A program made the position numbers and the translations under genes. DNA of 64,000 bases from Lamellibrachia columna (taxonomy: Eukaryota > Annelida > Polychaeta > Sabellida > Siboglinidae): the NCBI GenBank assembly GCA_963662155.1, contig OY759261.1, forward strand, positions 38,425,496 to 38,489,495, written 5' to 3'. The notes beneath the pieces were generated by a model. The model worked only from the letters and a program-made list of their open reading frames with translations. It was not told the origin of the DNA and searched no databases. How positions within the stretch are numbered: the stretch's first letter is position 1; each line of letters begins with the position of its first letter. Below, in pieces: positions 22,691 to 34,887 of the stretch.

Positions 22691-23500
22691 CAAGTATTTA
22701 GTTCTTGGCCAAGCCATTTTTAAACCCTGTAAAGTCGAGAGTGCCATTTTCAACTCAAAACACGTATTAAGACATATTTTAACAGTTTTAAAAATGTCTG
22801 CATTTCTCTGTGGGTGCCTGGAAAAACCCAGAAATAATGTAACTTGAAATAATGTAAATATATGTGGCAATAAAAACAATCTAATATGTCTGTTTTAACA
22901 AAAGAGTAGTCACTCACGACTTTACTGCTAAGCTAGTGAGCCTGGTTTCAAATTGCTCAAAACGGCACGACCTTCACATTAAGGGTAACATCACGAATAA
23001 CGTTTAAGATAACCTCCATACCCTTTTAGAGGGTAGTGGTCAACTTATTTTTTTTATTTAAAAATAATTTTGACAAAATTAGTGAAACTTAGTACAAAAT
23101 AGGGGGTGGGTTAAACAAAGAAAAATATCTGCTTAAGGGTGACAAGGTGTTTCCAGGCATTTTCAGACAGTATACACCCAAGTCTTGCTAAATATGCAGA
23201 AAAAAATGGACAACAATTCCACATCCAACCCCACTTTTGTTGAACTCTACTAGTACTGAAATGTGGAGGAATACAGCATATCATGGTCAAATGCGGTGTG
23301 GAGATTCATGGAACTATTCGAAATGTGGACTTACTCATGTCAAAAAGTTAAAGCTAATCACCTAAGGAAGTAGGTTTGGCGCTTTTATCTGATAAAAATA
23401 TGTTGCTAACGTGCCTGATTAATAGTGAAAACAAAATTTATAAAATGTATACTCAACTATGAAGACGTACGTCTGTTCCTCCATCACAGTCGCAGATCCA
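22691..23500. other. AT-rich spacer left of the 40-bp array
   Basis: Nothing recognised. Confidence 0.5.
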
Positions 23501-25265
23501 TGCTTGCTAGTCACAGCGACAGTCTCACTCGACGGCGGTGGGCTTGCTAGTCACAGCGACAGTCCCACTCGACTGCGGTGGGCTTGCTAGTCACAGCGAC
23601 AGTCTTACTCGACTACGGTGGGCTTGCTAGTCACAGCGACAGTACCACTCGACTGCCGTGGGTTTGCTAGTCACAGCGACAGTCTCACTCGACTGCGATG
23701 GGCTTGCTAGTCACAGCGACAGTCTCACTCGACTGCGGTGGGCTTGCTAGTCACAGCGACAGTCTCACTCGACTGCGGTGTGCTTGCTAGTCACAGCGAC
23801 AGTCTCACTCGACTGCGGAGGGCCTGCTAGTCACAGCGACAGCCTCACTCGACTGCGGTGGGCTTGCTAGTCACAGCGACAGTCTCACTCGACTACGGTG
23901 GGCTTGCTAGTCACAGCGACAGTCTCACTCGACTGCGGTGGACTTACTAGTCACAGCGACAGTCCCACTCGACTACGGTGGTCTTGCTAGTCACAGCGAC
24001 AGTCCCAATCGACTGCGGTGGGCTTGCTAGACACAGCGACAGCCCCACTCGACTGCGGTGGGCTTGCTAGTCACAGAAAAAGTCTAACTCGACTACGGTG
24101 GGCTTGCTAGACACAGCGACAGTCCCACTCGACTACCTTGTGCTTGCTATTCACAGCGACAGTCCAACTCGACTGCGGTGGGCTTGCTAGTCACAGCGAC
24201 AGACCAACTCGACTACGGTGGGCTTGCTAGTCACAGCGACAGTCCCACCCGACTACGGTGGGCTTGCTAGTCACAGCGACAGTCCAACTTGACTGCGGTG
24301 GGTTTGCTAGTCACATAGACAGTCCCACTCGACTAGGGTGGGCTAGCTAGTCACAGCGACAGTCCCACTCGACTGCGGTGGGCTTGCTAGTCACAGCGAC
24401 AGTCCCACTAGACTGCGGTGGGCTTGCTAGTCACAGCGACAGTCCCACTCGACTACGGTGGGCTTGCTAGTCACAGCAACAATCCCATTCGACTGCGGTG
24501 GGCTTGCTAGTCACAGAGACAGTCCTACTCGATTGCTGTGGGCTTGCTAGTCACAGCGACAGTCGCACTCGACGGCGGTGGGCTTGCTAGTCACAGCGAC
24601 AGTCCCACTCGACTGCGGTGGGCTTGCTATTCACAGCGACATACCAACTCGACTGCGGTGGGCTTGCTAGTCACAGCGACAGTCGCACTCGACTGCGGTG
24701 GGCTTGCTAGTCACAGCGACAGTCCCACTCGACTGCGGTGGGCTTGCTAGTCACAGAGACAGTCCCACTCGATTGCGGTGGCCTTGCTAGTCACAGCGAC
24801 AGTCGCACTCGACGGCGGTGGGCTTGCTAGTTACAGCGACAGTCGTACTCGACTGCGGTGGGCTTGCTAGTCACAGCGACAGTCCCACTCGACTGCGGTG
24901 GGCTTGCTATTCACAGCGACATACCAACTCGACTGCGGTGGGCTTGCTAGTCACAGCGACAGTCGCACTCAACTGCGGTGGGCTTGCTAGTCACAGAGAC
25001 AGTCCCACTCGACTACGGTGGGCTTGCTAGTCACAGCGACAGTCCCACTCGACTGCGGTTGGCTTGCTATTCACAGCGATATACCAACTCGACTGCGGTG
25101 GGCTTGCTAGTCACAGAGACAGTCCAACTCGACTACGGTGGGCTTGCTAGTCACAGCGACAGTCCCACTCGACTGCGGTGGGCTTGCTAGTCAGAGCGAC
25201 AGTCCCACTCGACTGCGATGGGCTTGCTAGTCACAGCTTCAGTCTCACTAGACTGCGGTGGGCTT
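23501..25265 (+). repeat. 40-bp minisatellite, ~44 units, with higher-order structure
   Basis: The unit runs GGCTTGCTAGTCACAGCGAC then AGTCCCACTCGACTGCGGTG. Period 40 is kept exactly along the whole array. Variant units recur in order in the right third (24,501-25,190); for example the variant with ATACCAACTC occurs at 24,621, 24,901 and 25,061, and CAGAGAC units at 24,501, 24,741, 24,981 and 25,101. Since 40 is not a multiple of 3, frames read through all three phases, so the 70-codon frames here are artefacts. Confidence 0.97.
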
Positions 25266-25493
25266 TTGATTGCTGAAAGCCCATTTGAGCAAATGTGTCA
25301 ATTATGTTTTAAAACTGCTTCGACATTGACACAGCTTTAAGCTACTTAGGACACGCGTTTGCGCATTTTATTAAGAAGCTCTCAATAATAAGGAGCATAT
25401 ATCAAATAACCAAGCCTTACATTTCCAAACACTTCTCGATGATCAGCGACCAGTATATCTGCCTACTGAGCTGGTAACAGCGGGCTGTCTTCA

Positions 25494-25494
25494 A

Positions 25495-25534
<40 letters not shown>
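25494..25534 (+). repeat. (CGG)n trinucleotide repeat, ~13 units
   Basis: A pure GGC/CGG run in AT-rich DNA, next to no recognised gene. Confidence 0.95.
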
Positions 25535-25539
<5 letters not shown>

Positions 25540-25721
25540 ATAGTTCCTATTCCGCTTTCTCCATCTTGAAAACTGCATTTCAATTCCCTGTTAGATGGAG
25601 TTTGATATGTGCCCACAAGGGCCTAGTGCAAATTATGATGCGGCTATTTGCATTAATTTTTGCATCAATTACAATTAGAATCACCACGTTTTATGGAAAC
25701 AACGCGAACACACGCACGCGT

Positions 25722-25762
25722 GCACGAACGAAAGAACGAACGAAAGAACGAACGAACGAACG
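25722..25762 (+). repeat. (GAAC)n tetranucleotide repeat
   Basis: GAACGAAC units with GAAAGAAC variants. Confidence 0.9.
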
Positions 25763-25862
25763 GTTACTGCAAGTTATAAAGCGGGTGTTGACATTTTTAT
25801 ATTAGATTCGGAAAGAAGACGCACGCACGCTTGCACGCACGTGCACACAATACGCGTTATAC

Positions 25863-26010
25863 CTATGAAATGCCAGTAGGCCATTAGCTACATCTTTTTC
25901 TTCCTGGTACAGTTCGTCGAACATGTCTTGCTGTAGGAAGTTCACGTTTAACCTCTCCGTGTCCGATATTGTGATACGGCAGTTCCTCGGCCCGCCGTTC
26001 AATGTCACCA
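25863..26010 (-). CDS. Orphan exon candidate, function unknown
   Basis: On the minus strand a 148-nt open segment has a good acceptor (GCACTTTCAG at 26,011-26,020) and a donor (CATAG/GTATAA). It enters in phase 1 and leaves in phase 2 and encodes about 49 residues including GGPRNCRITISDTERLNVN and FDELYQEEKDVANGLL. I do not recognise the family. The composition looks protein-like, unlike the (CA)n tract just upstream. It lies on the same strand as gene G and FReD-H but does not align with their exons. Confidence 0.4.
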
Positions 26011-26088
26011 CTGAAAGTGCAAATATATCAATCGAGTAATTTAAAATGCAATTAAAGTCTTTCCTCAAGTATTTTTTTTCATGAGAGT

Positions 26089-26275
<187 letters not shown>

Positions 26276-28137
26276 ATGTTACATATTACCAAAATCAAAT
26301 CAAAGCGTTGAATTTATACCATGCCCCTCCATCACCGTGGAATTTTAACGCACTACGTGTGATAGAAAACAACGATCCACAATGACTTTGTATAAGGCCA
26401 CTTACCTGTAGATGAAATCTTGACCAGAAATTTGTTCGTATAAATAGGAACTAATTGGCGTTGGGTTACAATAGGCGCCACCTTACCATGTGTGAAGTGG
26501 GTCCATGCGCATAATGAGCCCGAATAAATGCGGGACAAACAAACGGGAACGTCTTGACCAGTAGAATAAATGCTACGTTACATGTTTAACTTTAAATGAA
26601 TGATATATAATCATTTAAATTGTCTATGTTATAATAACTGTCTGCATAGGTTATTTCAATAGCTGTGGCAGAACGAAACATAGAGATAGACCGGGAACTC
26701 TTGCGAGTATTTAGCCTTTCAGCCACCAGCTAAATGCTATTATGTGGCATCATTGCGAGTTTTGACAGAGTGCACACAGGGCCATATGGTACATAGCACA
26801 CAGGGCCATATGGTACTTAAATATATAGCCATATAGTGCACTTGATGACATAGAGATGATAGTATTTGTTTTTGTAATTTGTTATATGGTAAAACAATAA
26901 TACTTAATATAATATTTTAAAATGTACGTCTCTCTAATTGACTATATATATATATATACAATATAAACATTATAATTTTATACTCCTCAATTGGTACATT
27001 TTCCATGTCAATTACAACCATTTGGTGACACTGGTGAAACGCGAGATAATCGTAATTGTATTTACTTGTTTAGTGAGCGTCTACTCTGCCTCACAACCGG
27101 TACACCCGGCTTGTCTAGGCTCAAACGGGTCAATGACAAAGTGTAAGCGACAACGGCAGTCTGGTAATCTTCGCAAACAAACTCGTTGAGTGAAAGCGTG
27201 TGCCATTTTTTGGCGGGTGCTTATTGACGTTGAATCACTTCCAAAACAAGTTATGCCGAGTGAGCGCCCCACACAAACAGTTCGCGTCCGGGTCAACATT
27301 CCTCATCCAGGATTACACCCACGGCAAACTGCTCGTGCACTGCGTGACATCTTGCCAGGGTTATATCCACGACACATTACATTGTGACAAATAAAACGGC
27401 AAAGGAGCTATTTAATACACATCGGATTGTGTGGACATCAGCAAGACGTGACACCGCCATGTTGGGTACACGCTACACAGTAAGACTCGCTCTCGTTCTG
27501 GTGGTGGGCTGTTGTTTGGCCTGAGGATAACGAATATATGTCGACGACGGCGCCTCTTGCACGTACAGTTTTGCCGTCCAGAGCCGTCTGTGTACTCCAG
27601 ACCCGGGATCGAAGGCCGAGTTGGTGGCTCTACACGAACATGTCGCTCAGTTGCGGAATCAAATAGCGCAAATGGCTCGGGAAACTTCAACAATGAAACA
27701 TGGCAACGACAAGAGTGCGAAATATGTCTATCTAGGTGGGTTTTATCACACCTGTAAAGGTTGAGTTTATTATTGCACTTATCACTTGATCACAATATCG
27801 AATTACTTTGATTTTACTTAATTGCTTTACAACAAAGCGGCATAAACTCGCAAAGCCATGGACGCTGTACAGCAGTCCACATGAAATTAAATGTATCATG
27901 AAAAAATGGCTGTAATTTTATATCCAGGGTAGTACACGACGCAGTGTTTTTATGTTTTGTGCAGAGTATGTTGCATTGTTTTGTGTACTATTAGCATAAT
28001 CGTCTTTCCGAAATGTAACTAGGTTGCGTTATATCTAAATACAGTGGATCCTCGCTACAACACAAAGGTTGTGGCTTGTTCAAACTGTTCCATATATACA
28101 ATGGTCTTTATATACGTGAGTAGAACATGACGCAGTG

Positions 28138-28138
28138 C

Positions 28139-28212
<74 letters not shown>

Positions 28213-28213
28213 T

Positions 28214-28291
<78 letters not shown>

Positions 28292-28320
28292 TGAGAGAGA
28301 GAGAGAGAGGAGAGAGAGAG
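28138..28320 (+). repeat. (GA)n polypurine microsatellite
   Basis: About 180 nt of AG with a few GATA/GAAA interruptions. The block-1 site (3,288-3,300) has only AGAGAGAGACC. Confidence 0.95.
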
Positions 28321-29172
28321 ACCACTGTATAGTTAATAATATCATAAGTATCATGCATCATGATGTGTTGGTAACTGTCCCAGCATTCACTCGCTGTGAA
28401 TAAACGATATGATTTCCATTTCCATTATATGTCCATAACTGCCTTTCCACCTCGACATCATGATATATTGCTATATCACTTCACTAATACAATTTACTAA
28501 CTGACATCATATTGTAACGAATCGCGAATCCGGTTCGTTGATGTCCAGATGTGAAGGTGTGAATATTTTAAGTAATATCCGCAGTCGATTACATTTAGTT
28601 AATGTATTATGGTTCACGTCGTCGACATAATTGATTGGTCATTAGATTTGGTAACGTGCAAAGTCAGTACATAGCCGACCTTTAGCCATCAACTCATATT
28701 AAACTTCTCGGATCATGTGACTTTCCTTAGAATCGACAACATAAACACTAGCAAACGTGCATAGGTCTATAATAAAAGTACTATAATGTTGTTTCACTTC
28801 ATTTGATGTTTAGGCCAAACATCAACTAATTTAATAGTTTGTCTGATGATTTCAACAAAACAGCATAAAAAAGTGGCAAACCCGAACTACTAGACATTAG
28901 GTAGGTAGATTTGATTGTCGCCAAATTAATTTGAAATGAGAGGAATTGACGAGTTCTGCCTGCCGGTACGCGTCGATGCGGTATACCGTGAGATTGTAAA
29001 CGGTGCGGGGGGAGCGAAGTGGCTTTCCCGAGTCAGGTTTTCACGTCGACCGTCGTGAATGCTAATGATTTTCGGCAACCAATGACTGTGGAGGTTGTTT
29101 CAGTGTTGTTTCAGCAAGCACAGTAACAAACTCGATCGCCACTTGAATATGCAAAAACAAATCAAACCAGTC

Positions 29173-29618
29173 TGGCATGTTTGTGTGTGTGTGTGTGTGT
29201 GTGTGCGCGTGCGCGTGCGCGTGCGCGTGCGCGTGCGCGTGCGCGTGCGCGTGCGCGTGCGCGTGCGCGTGCGCGTGCGCGTGTGCGTGTGCGTGTGCGT
29301 GTGCGTGTGCGTGTGCGTGTGCGTGTGCGTGTGCGTGTGCGTGTGCGTGTGCGCGTGCGCGTGCGCGTGCGCGTGCGCGTGCGCGTGCGCGTGCGCGTGC
29401 GCGTGCGCGTGTGCGTGTGCGTGTGCGTGTGCGTTTGCGTGTGCGTGTGCGTGTGCGTGTGCGTGTGCGTGTGCGTGTGCGTGTGCGTGTGCGTGTGCGT
29501 GTGCGTGTGCGTGTGCGTGTGCGTGTGCGTGTGCGTGTGCGTGTGCGTGTGCGTGTGCGTGTGCGTGTGCGTGTGCGTGTGCGTGTGCGTGTGCGTGTGC
29601 GTGTGCGTGTGTGTGTGT
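29173..29618 (+). repeat. Alternating (GTGCGC)n / (GTGTGC)n hexanucleotide array, ~445 bp
   Basis: Segments are GTGCGC to about 29,280, GTGTGC to about 29,350, GTGCGC to about 29,408, then GTGTGC to about 29,610, flanked by GT. Nearly every step is purine-pyrimidine. The single clear break is GCGTTTGCG near 29,434. Confidence 0.97.
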
Positions 29619-30070
29619 CAATTTGTATAGCCATGGCCAAGTCCCTTCTAGTAGGCCACATAGGGACGGATCACTGTTTCACTTCCACGTTTATGGCAAA
29701 ATCCATACGAACAATAGTGCCGTTGATTTTGAAAAACGATACTCCATTTTGGCATTTTTTGGTGCCTGTAACATTTATTTTTTTAACAGGGATATGGTCA
29801 TATTTGAGGACAAGGACACTTATGTTGTGCAAATGTGTATATATTTATAGTTGTTGGCTGTCAACCTATGCGTGTAATAACAATTAACATAGTTGATTTT
29901 CAGAATATTTAAAATATCAATTTGCGATTAACATTAAAAAACGGTAATGTTGTCGCAAGTGGAATCATAAATAGTGACATGTCGCCACACGACGTTAGTA
30001 GGCCAAACTGTCATAAAGATGTAATACTGTAGTTATAGTTATAGTCCAGAACTGAACAAATATTATATAA

Positions 30071-30132
30071 ATCACAAATAGTAAGTTTATGTAAACAAAG
30101 TTTTTGCTTTATGTAAGTTTACTATTTGTGAT
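30071..30132. repeat. Perfect 14-bp inverted repeat (hairpin) inside the long-inverted-repeat element
   Basis: ATCACAAATAGTAA at 30,071-30,084 is the exact complement of TTACTATTTGTGAT at 30,119-30,132. Block 1 keeps only the right arm (about 5,831-5,845). Confidence 0.8.
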
Positions 30133-30570
30133 CCTAGCTGATCTGTTCAGTACGGAACATAACTGCTGTAAAACATCTTTACGAAATATAGGCCTACTAG
30201 AATTGTGTAGCCAGATAGAAGGGTCTGAGCCATTGCTTCACGAAGTGGCACACGCATACCAGACTGGATTGATTTGATTATGTGCTTTCAAGTGTCGTTG
30301 GAATGCGTCACTGTTCTTGCTGAAACAACACTGAGAAAACCTTCAGTAATTGGTTCATGAAAATCTTTAATATTCACGACGGTCGACGTAGTAAAACCGA
30401 GACGGGAACAACTTCGCTCCCCCGCTCAGTTTACTATCCGCATTGACACATAGCGGGAGGAGTTCAAGACGTATTTAGGGGTGAAGCCACTGGGCCATAA
30501 CGTCCAGGATTATTTTTTCCGTATGTTTCCGTTGCGTCTCTACGTGGCGACATGGTTAACTAACGGGTTT

Positions 30571-31530
30571 AGCTTGGCCTCCCTTTGGTCTCCCCTATGG
30601 CCTCCCCCTTTAGTCTTCTCTATGGCCTCCCCCTTTGGTCTCCCCTATGGCCTCCCGTTTGGTCTCCCCTATGGCCTCCCAATTTGGTCTCACCTATGGT
30701 CTCCCCTTTGGTCTCCCCTATGGCTTCCCCCTTTGGTCTCCCCTTTGGCTTCCCTTTGGTTTCCACTATGGCCTCCCCTTTGGTTTCCACTATGGCCTCC
30801 CCTTTGATTTCCACTATGGCCTCCCCTTTGATTTCCACTATGGCCTCCCCTTTGATTTCCACTATGGCCTCCCCTTTGGTCTCCCCTATGGCCTCCCTCT
30901 GGTCTCCCCTATGGCCTCCCCTTTGGTCTCCCCTATGGCCTCCCCCTTTGGTCTCCCCTTTGGCTTGCCTTTGGTCTACCCTATGGCCTCCCATTTTGTT
31001 TCCACTATGGCCTCCTCTTTGATTTCCACTATGGCCTCCCCTTTGGTCTCCCCTATGGCCTCCCCTTTGGTCTCCCCTATGGCCTCCTCTTTGGTCTCCC
31101 CTACGGCCTCCCCTTTGGATTCCACTATGGCCTCCCCTTTGGTTTCCACTATGGCCTCCCCTTTGGTCTCCCCTATGGCCTCCCCTTTGGTATCCCCTAT
31201 GGCCTCCCCTTTGGTTTCCACTATGGCCTCCCCTTTGGTTTCCACTATGACCTCCCCTTTGGTTTCCACTATAGCCTCCCCTTTGGTCTCCCCTATGGCC
31301 TCCCCTTTGGTCTCCCCATGGCCTCCCCTTTGGTTTCCACTATGGCCTCCCCTTTGGGTTCCCCTTTGGCCTCCCCTATGGCCTCCCCTTTTGCCTCCCC
31401 TTTGGTCTCCCCTATGGCCTCCCCTATGACCTCCCCTTTGGTCTCCCCTATGGCCTCCCCTTTGGCCTCCCCTTTGGTCTCCCCTATGGCCTTCCCTTTG
31501 GTTTCCTTTTGGTTTCCCCTATGGCCTCCG
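30571..31530 (+). repeat. ~24-bp C/T-rich minisatellite, ~40 units
   Basis: Units alternate TATGGCCTCCCCTTTGG with TCTCCCC or TTTCCACTA. Long frames exist on both strands (for example 30,635-31,429 and the complement) because the unit is a multiple of three; these are not genes. The site corresponds to 6,216-6,510 in block 1. Confidence 0.95.
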
Positions 31531-33420
31531 CTTTGAGAAATACGATATTGAGTTGAGTCGAAAACGTTTACAATGTTAAGTCAGACAAACAATTGCATTG
31601 GTGAACTGAAGTAGCAACAGTTCATCGTTTCTTGACATGTTTCAGTTATACTCAAATAACGACCCTTGCGGATATCGAAATGGACATTATAATATATTAT
31701 CCTCTCACCATAGCGAGTAAATGCCGGGCCAACAATACACATATTTTTCTTAGCAACACACTGTGCACGACGTGTTCTTCAAATGCTTAGAATGTTAAAA
31801 ACATAAGGTTCATGCCATAGAAAGATGGATCAAATCATACTAAAACAGTACCTTAACAGTGTCTTACAAAACTACTTACCAGCGATAGTGATTTGAAACA
31901 ACTGGTTGATTTGGGGAAAAATTGGTTGACATACTTTTGCATCACGGTCATGTTTACACAACGCTGTACTATATTTTGATATTCGCTTACTTTGCCAGGA
32001 TGTCCAGAAGAGATGACGATTGACGTGGTGAACTTCTTTCCGGTTGCAATAGAACCAACTTTCGTGCAACTGACGAGTATCAACATTTCCCAAGGTGCAT
32101 ATCCTGAAACTGTTTTGCTTTGCAAGATTTCTTGATATGTCATCCTCAGTTTTATTTATATGTGCACTCGTGCCACAATTCCACGTTCTCCGGCGTTTCG
32201 GATACTGTTTCCAAATTTGCCATTTAGCCGATTTAACTAGTTGTATTGCATTGGACAAGAAGATAAATAATCGTGAGTAATGTTCGTACGTTTGACATTT
32301 TCCAGATGCATTACAAAGCAGGTTTAAATGGCAATGGATTGATGACAGTGATTTGTCCAACCAATATTTTATTGAGAATGCAATTTCATGTAATTTTACT
32401 GATATGCATATGACTACGGTTGGAATTCCGCACAAGCCAACGATATTCCAACTCCAGACTCGTTGCAACAAAATGATGCAATAACATGACTAGTGTTATT
32501 TCTATGGTTATTTTTTTATCTGACATTGTATGCAATACGATCGTTTTCCAGTGACTGATATTGGCGAGCGCATACTCCTGGAACCGTTCATGCCTCATTT
32601 TCCCGTATTCTACACTGTGGATAAATACATCATCATCCAACGACGTAGCGCTCCCTACGTTGCTTCCCTCAATCGCACCTGGGAGGAATATAAGAACGGC
32701 TTCGGCGATGTTCGCGGCGAATTCTGGCTTGGTCTGGAGAAAATACACCAGATTACGAGACAACCGTTCGTTAGGTGAGTGGAGATGTTTGCCGTTTCTG
32801 TTCATAGGAGACAGCATGCATGGAATGGAATCGAGTTCATAATCACTTTGTGTTTGTGGAAAAGTACGAATTAAAAGCTTGGTTTACAATGGCCGTCATT
32901 CTTCGCTATATGTTATTCAAAAAGGTTACCAAAGGAGCGCGTGTATTCTAAAATAGTGTCATTCTAATACAGGTATTTATTGAATAAACATTTCGTCAGA
33001 TCGACGTTGTAAAAATATTTCAAGTCCCATCCTGACCTTCGCAACAATAAAAACTTTGAAAGAAACCTTACGTTCACCGTACACATAATATGTTGATTGT
33101 CTAACTATTGAAACGAGTCGTATATACACAGTATTATATGACAAGTATTGCTTGTATGTTTTCCGTGCGAGTTGAGGCAAAGCTGGCCACCGGGTTGTAA
33201 TAACTACTTTCTGACTAACGGAACGTTCTTCGCCACCGCCGACAGAGACCAGAAGTACCTATGCGGCGCGCGTTTCAACGGCTTCTGGTACTTCGAAAAC
33301 AAGGCTGCTGGCAACGTCGGTTGCAGTCAAATGACGCTGAACTCTGACCCGCCGTGCTGGCGCGGGATTACCCCTATCTTCGTGCTAACCGAAATGAAGA
33401 AACGACCACTTAGGATATAG

Positions 33421-33488
<68 letters not shown>

Positions 33489-33493
33489 TGGGT

Positions 33494-33588
<95 letters not shown>

Positions 33589-33630
33589 TGTGTGTGTGTG
33601 TATGTGTGTGTGTGTGTATATATATATATA
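33421..33630 (+). repeat. (GT)n microsatellite ending in (TA)n
   Basis: About 200 bp of GT with GGTGGGTG and GAGTG interruptions, directly after the FReD-B terminal codons. Confidence 0.95.
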
Positions 33631-34070
33631 TAGTTCGATGTAGGCGTATGTGAAGACTCATATGTCATTGATGGCTGTGATGGCAAATATTACACCGATG
33701 AAGATGATGGTACAGTAATAATGATGACAAATATGATGATAATAATGATGTGATGATGGTGATGATAATGACAATAATGATGACATGATGATAATGATGA
33801 CAATGATGATGGTGATGATAATAAGAAATTGTAGTTCAGCCGTCGATTTCCAGCCAATTCGGAACCCGAAGGTTGTGTGTAAATTGTATTATTGTTCAAT
33901 TCGTATATAAATGGGGTTCGATTACATATAGCGGTTTTGCTGGTCACCACTATATTAGGTAAGATTTATTACAAATTCTTTGACCGTCTGTGTGACATAT
34001 ATTTCATCAATGCAACATATTTCAAAGCGTAGATATTATATTTAAAAACACATTATATATTTACAATGTG

Positions 34071-34139
<69 letters not shown>

Positions 34140-34473
34140 ACGTGCGTGCGTGCGTGCGTACGTGCGCATGTATGCATATAAGTATGCAGAGGAAAGGTTC
34201 TACAATACAAATAATTCCACAAATTTAAACGACTAAAATGCATTAAATAAAGGGTTAATGAAGTGTAAACACTCATTATCTCAGACACACATGTTATCGA
34301 AAAGGAATCAAATATCCCTATATAATATCATTTAACACAATGAGTCATTGTCACTTACGCAACACGGAATCCACAACCCCAGCAGTACGTGAACCCTGTA
34401 ACCCATCAACCCCATCAGGCTGTCACACTCGCAACATCCGCAGAACCGATTCACTTGCTTCTTAACCAGCGCT
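33631..34473. other. Spacer between FReD-B and FReD-D
   Basis: It matches 8,380-9,457 of block 1: GATGAT-rich tract 33,700-33,825, GT tract 34,066-34,165, then the 5' flank of FReD-D. No gene was seen. Confidence 0.65.
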
Positions 34474-34813
34474 ATGTACACTATCACGGCTTTGTTAGTG
34501 GTCAGTCTATGATTGGCCAGCGGTCAACGCACGGACGTCCCACTAGACTCTTGCACATACAGCTTCGTCGTCCAGAGCCCACATTGTTGGCGAGACGGGA
34601 ACTCAGGGTGGGAGAGTGAAGTGGCTATACTGAGGGAGACCGTCGATAGTCTCAATGTTCGCCTCAAAGTTTCGTTCCGCCAGGCCGAGTAAATTTCGTT
34701 TTCCGACATCGATATTAATTTGTGTAGGTGTTGTAAGGTTTAGACCACACGTACGAACGAACGCATGCACGCGCGCAAACACGCAAACGTTTGCGTATTT
34801 GTCTTTTCGTTCG

Positions 34814-34887
<74 letters not shown>

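Larger units (their letters stand above)
28950..30470. mobile_element. Long-terminal-inverted-repeat element (block-2 copy) in intron 1 of FReD-B
   Basis: The left arm (about 28,955-29,180) is the reverse complement of the right arm (about 30,245-30,465). GGGGGGAGCGAAGTGG.. on the left pairs with ..AACTTCGCTCCCCC on the right, followed inward by GTCGACCGTCGTGAA. The interior has no transposase and holds the hexanucleotide tract. It is intact compared with the block-1 copy. Confidence 0.65.
27459..33420 (+). pseudogene. FReD-B: fibrinogen-related pseudogene (exons 27459-27735, 31999-32094, 32552-32774, remnant 33162-33420)
   Basis: Paralogue of FReD-A with exon borders in the same phases. The ATG at 27,459 is kept, but the leader contains TGA (27,522) and TAA (27,528) where FReD-A has TTA and CAA. 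Exons 2 and 3 are otherwise open (GCPEEMTIDVVNFF; VTDIGERILLEPFMPHFPVF) and keep the segments deleted in FReD-A. The first FReD cysteine is Tyr here (FPVFYTVDK). The exon-4 acceptor TGTAGG is TGTATG, and an 89-nt deletion in exon 4 brings TAA (33,198) into frame. The far end still reads CGARFNGFWYFEN and LTEMKKRPLRI, which FReD-A has lost. The gene cannot give a full product. Confidence 0.85.

Noticed and set aside
24538..25190. Three 70-aa frames in the 40-bp array
   Set aside because: A 40-bp period shifts frame each unit. The frames are one repeated pattern and end at random.
23501..25265. Possible CRISPR-like array
   Set aside because: Units are contiguous with no unique spacers, and the DNA is eukaryotic.
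29062..29887. Long open frames (150-250 aa) on both strands of the hexanucleotide array
   Set aside because: The unit is 6 bp, so all frames stay open. The products are poly-RV, CA or HT with no complexity.
30585..31536. Frames of up to 264 aa over the C/T-rich minisatellite
   Set aside because: Open on both strands because the unit length is a multiple of three; no leader, no domain, and the site has a non-coding counterpart in block 1.
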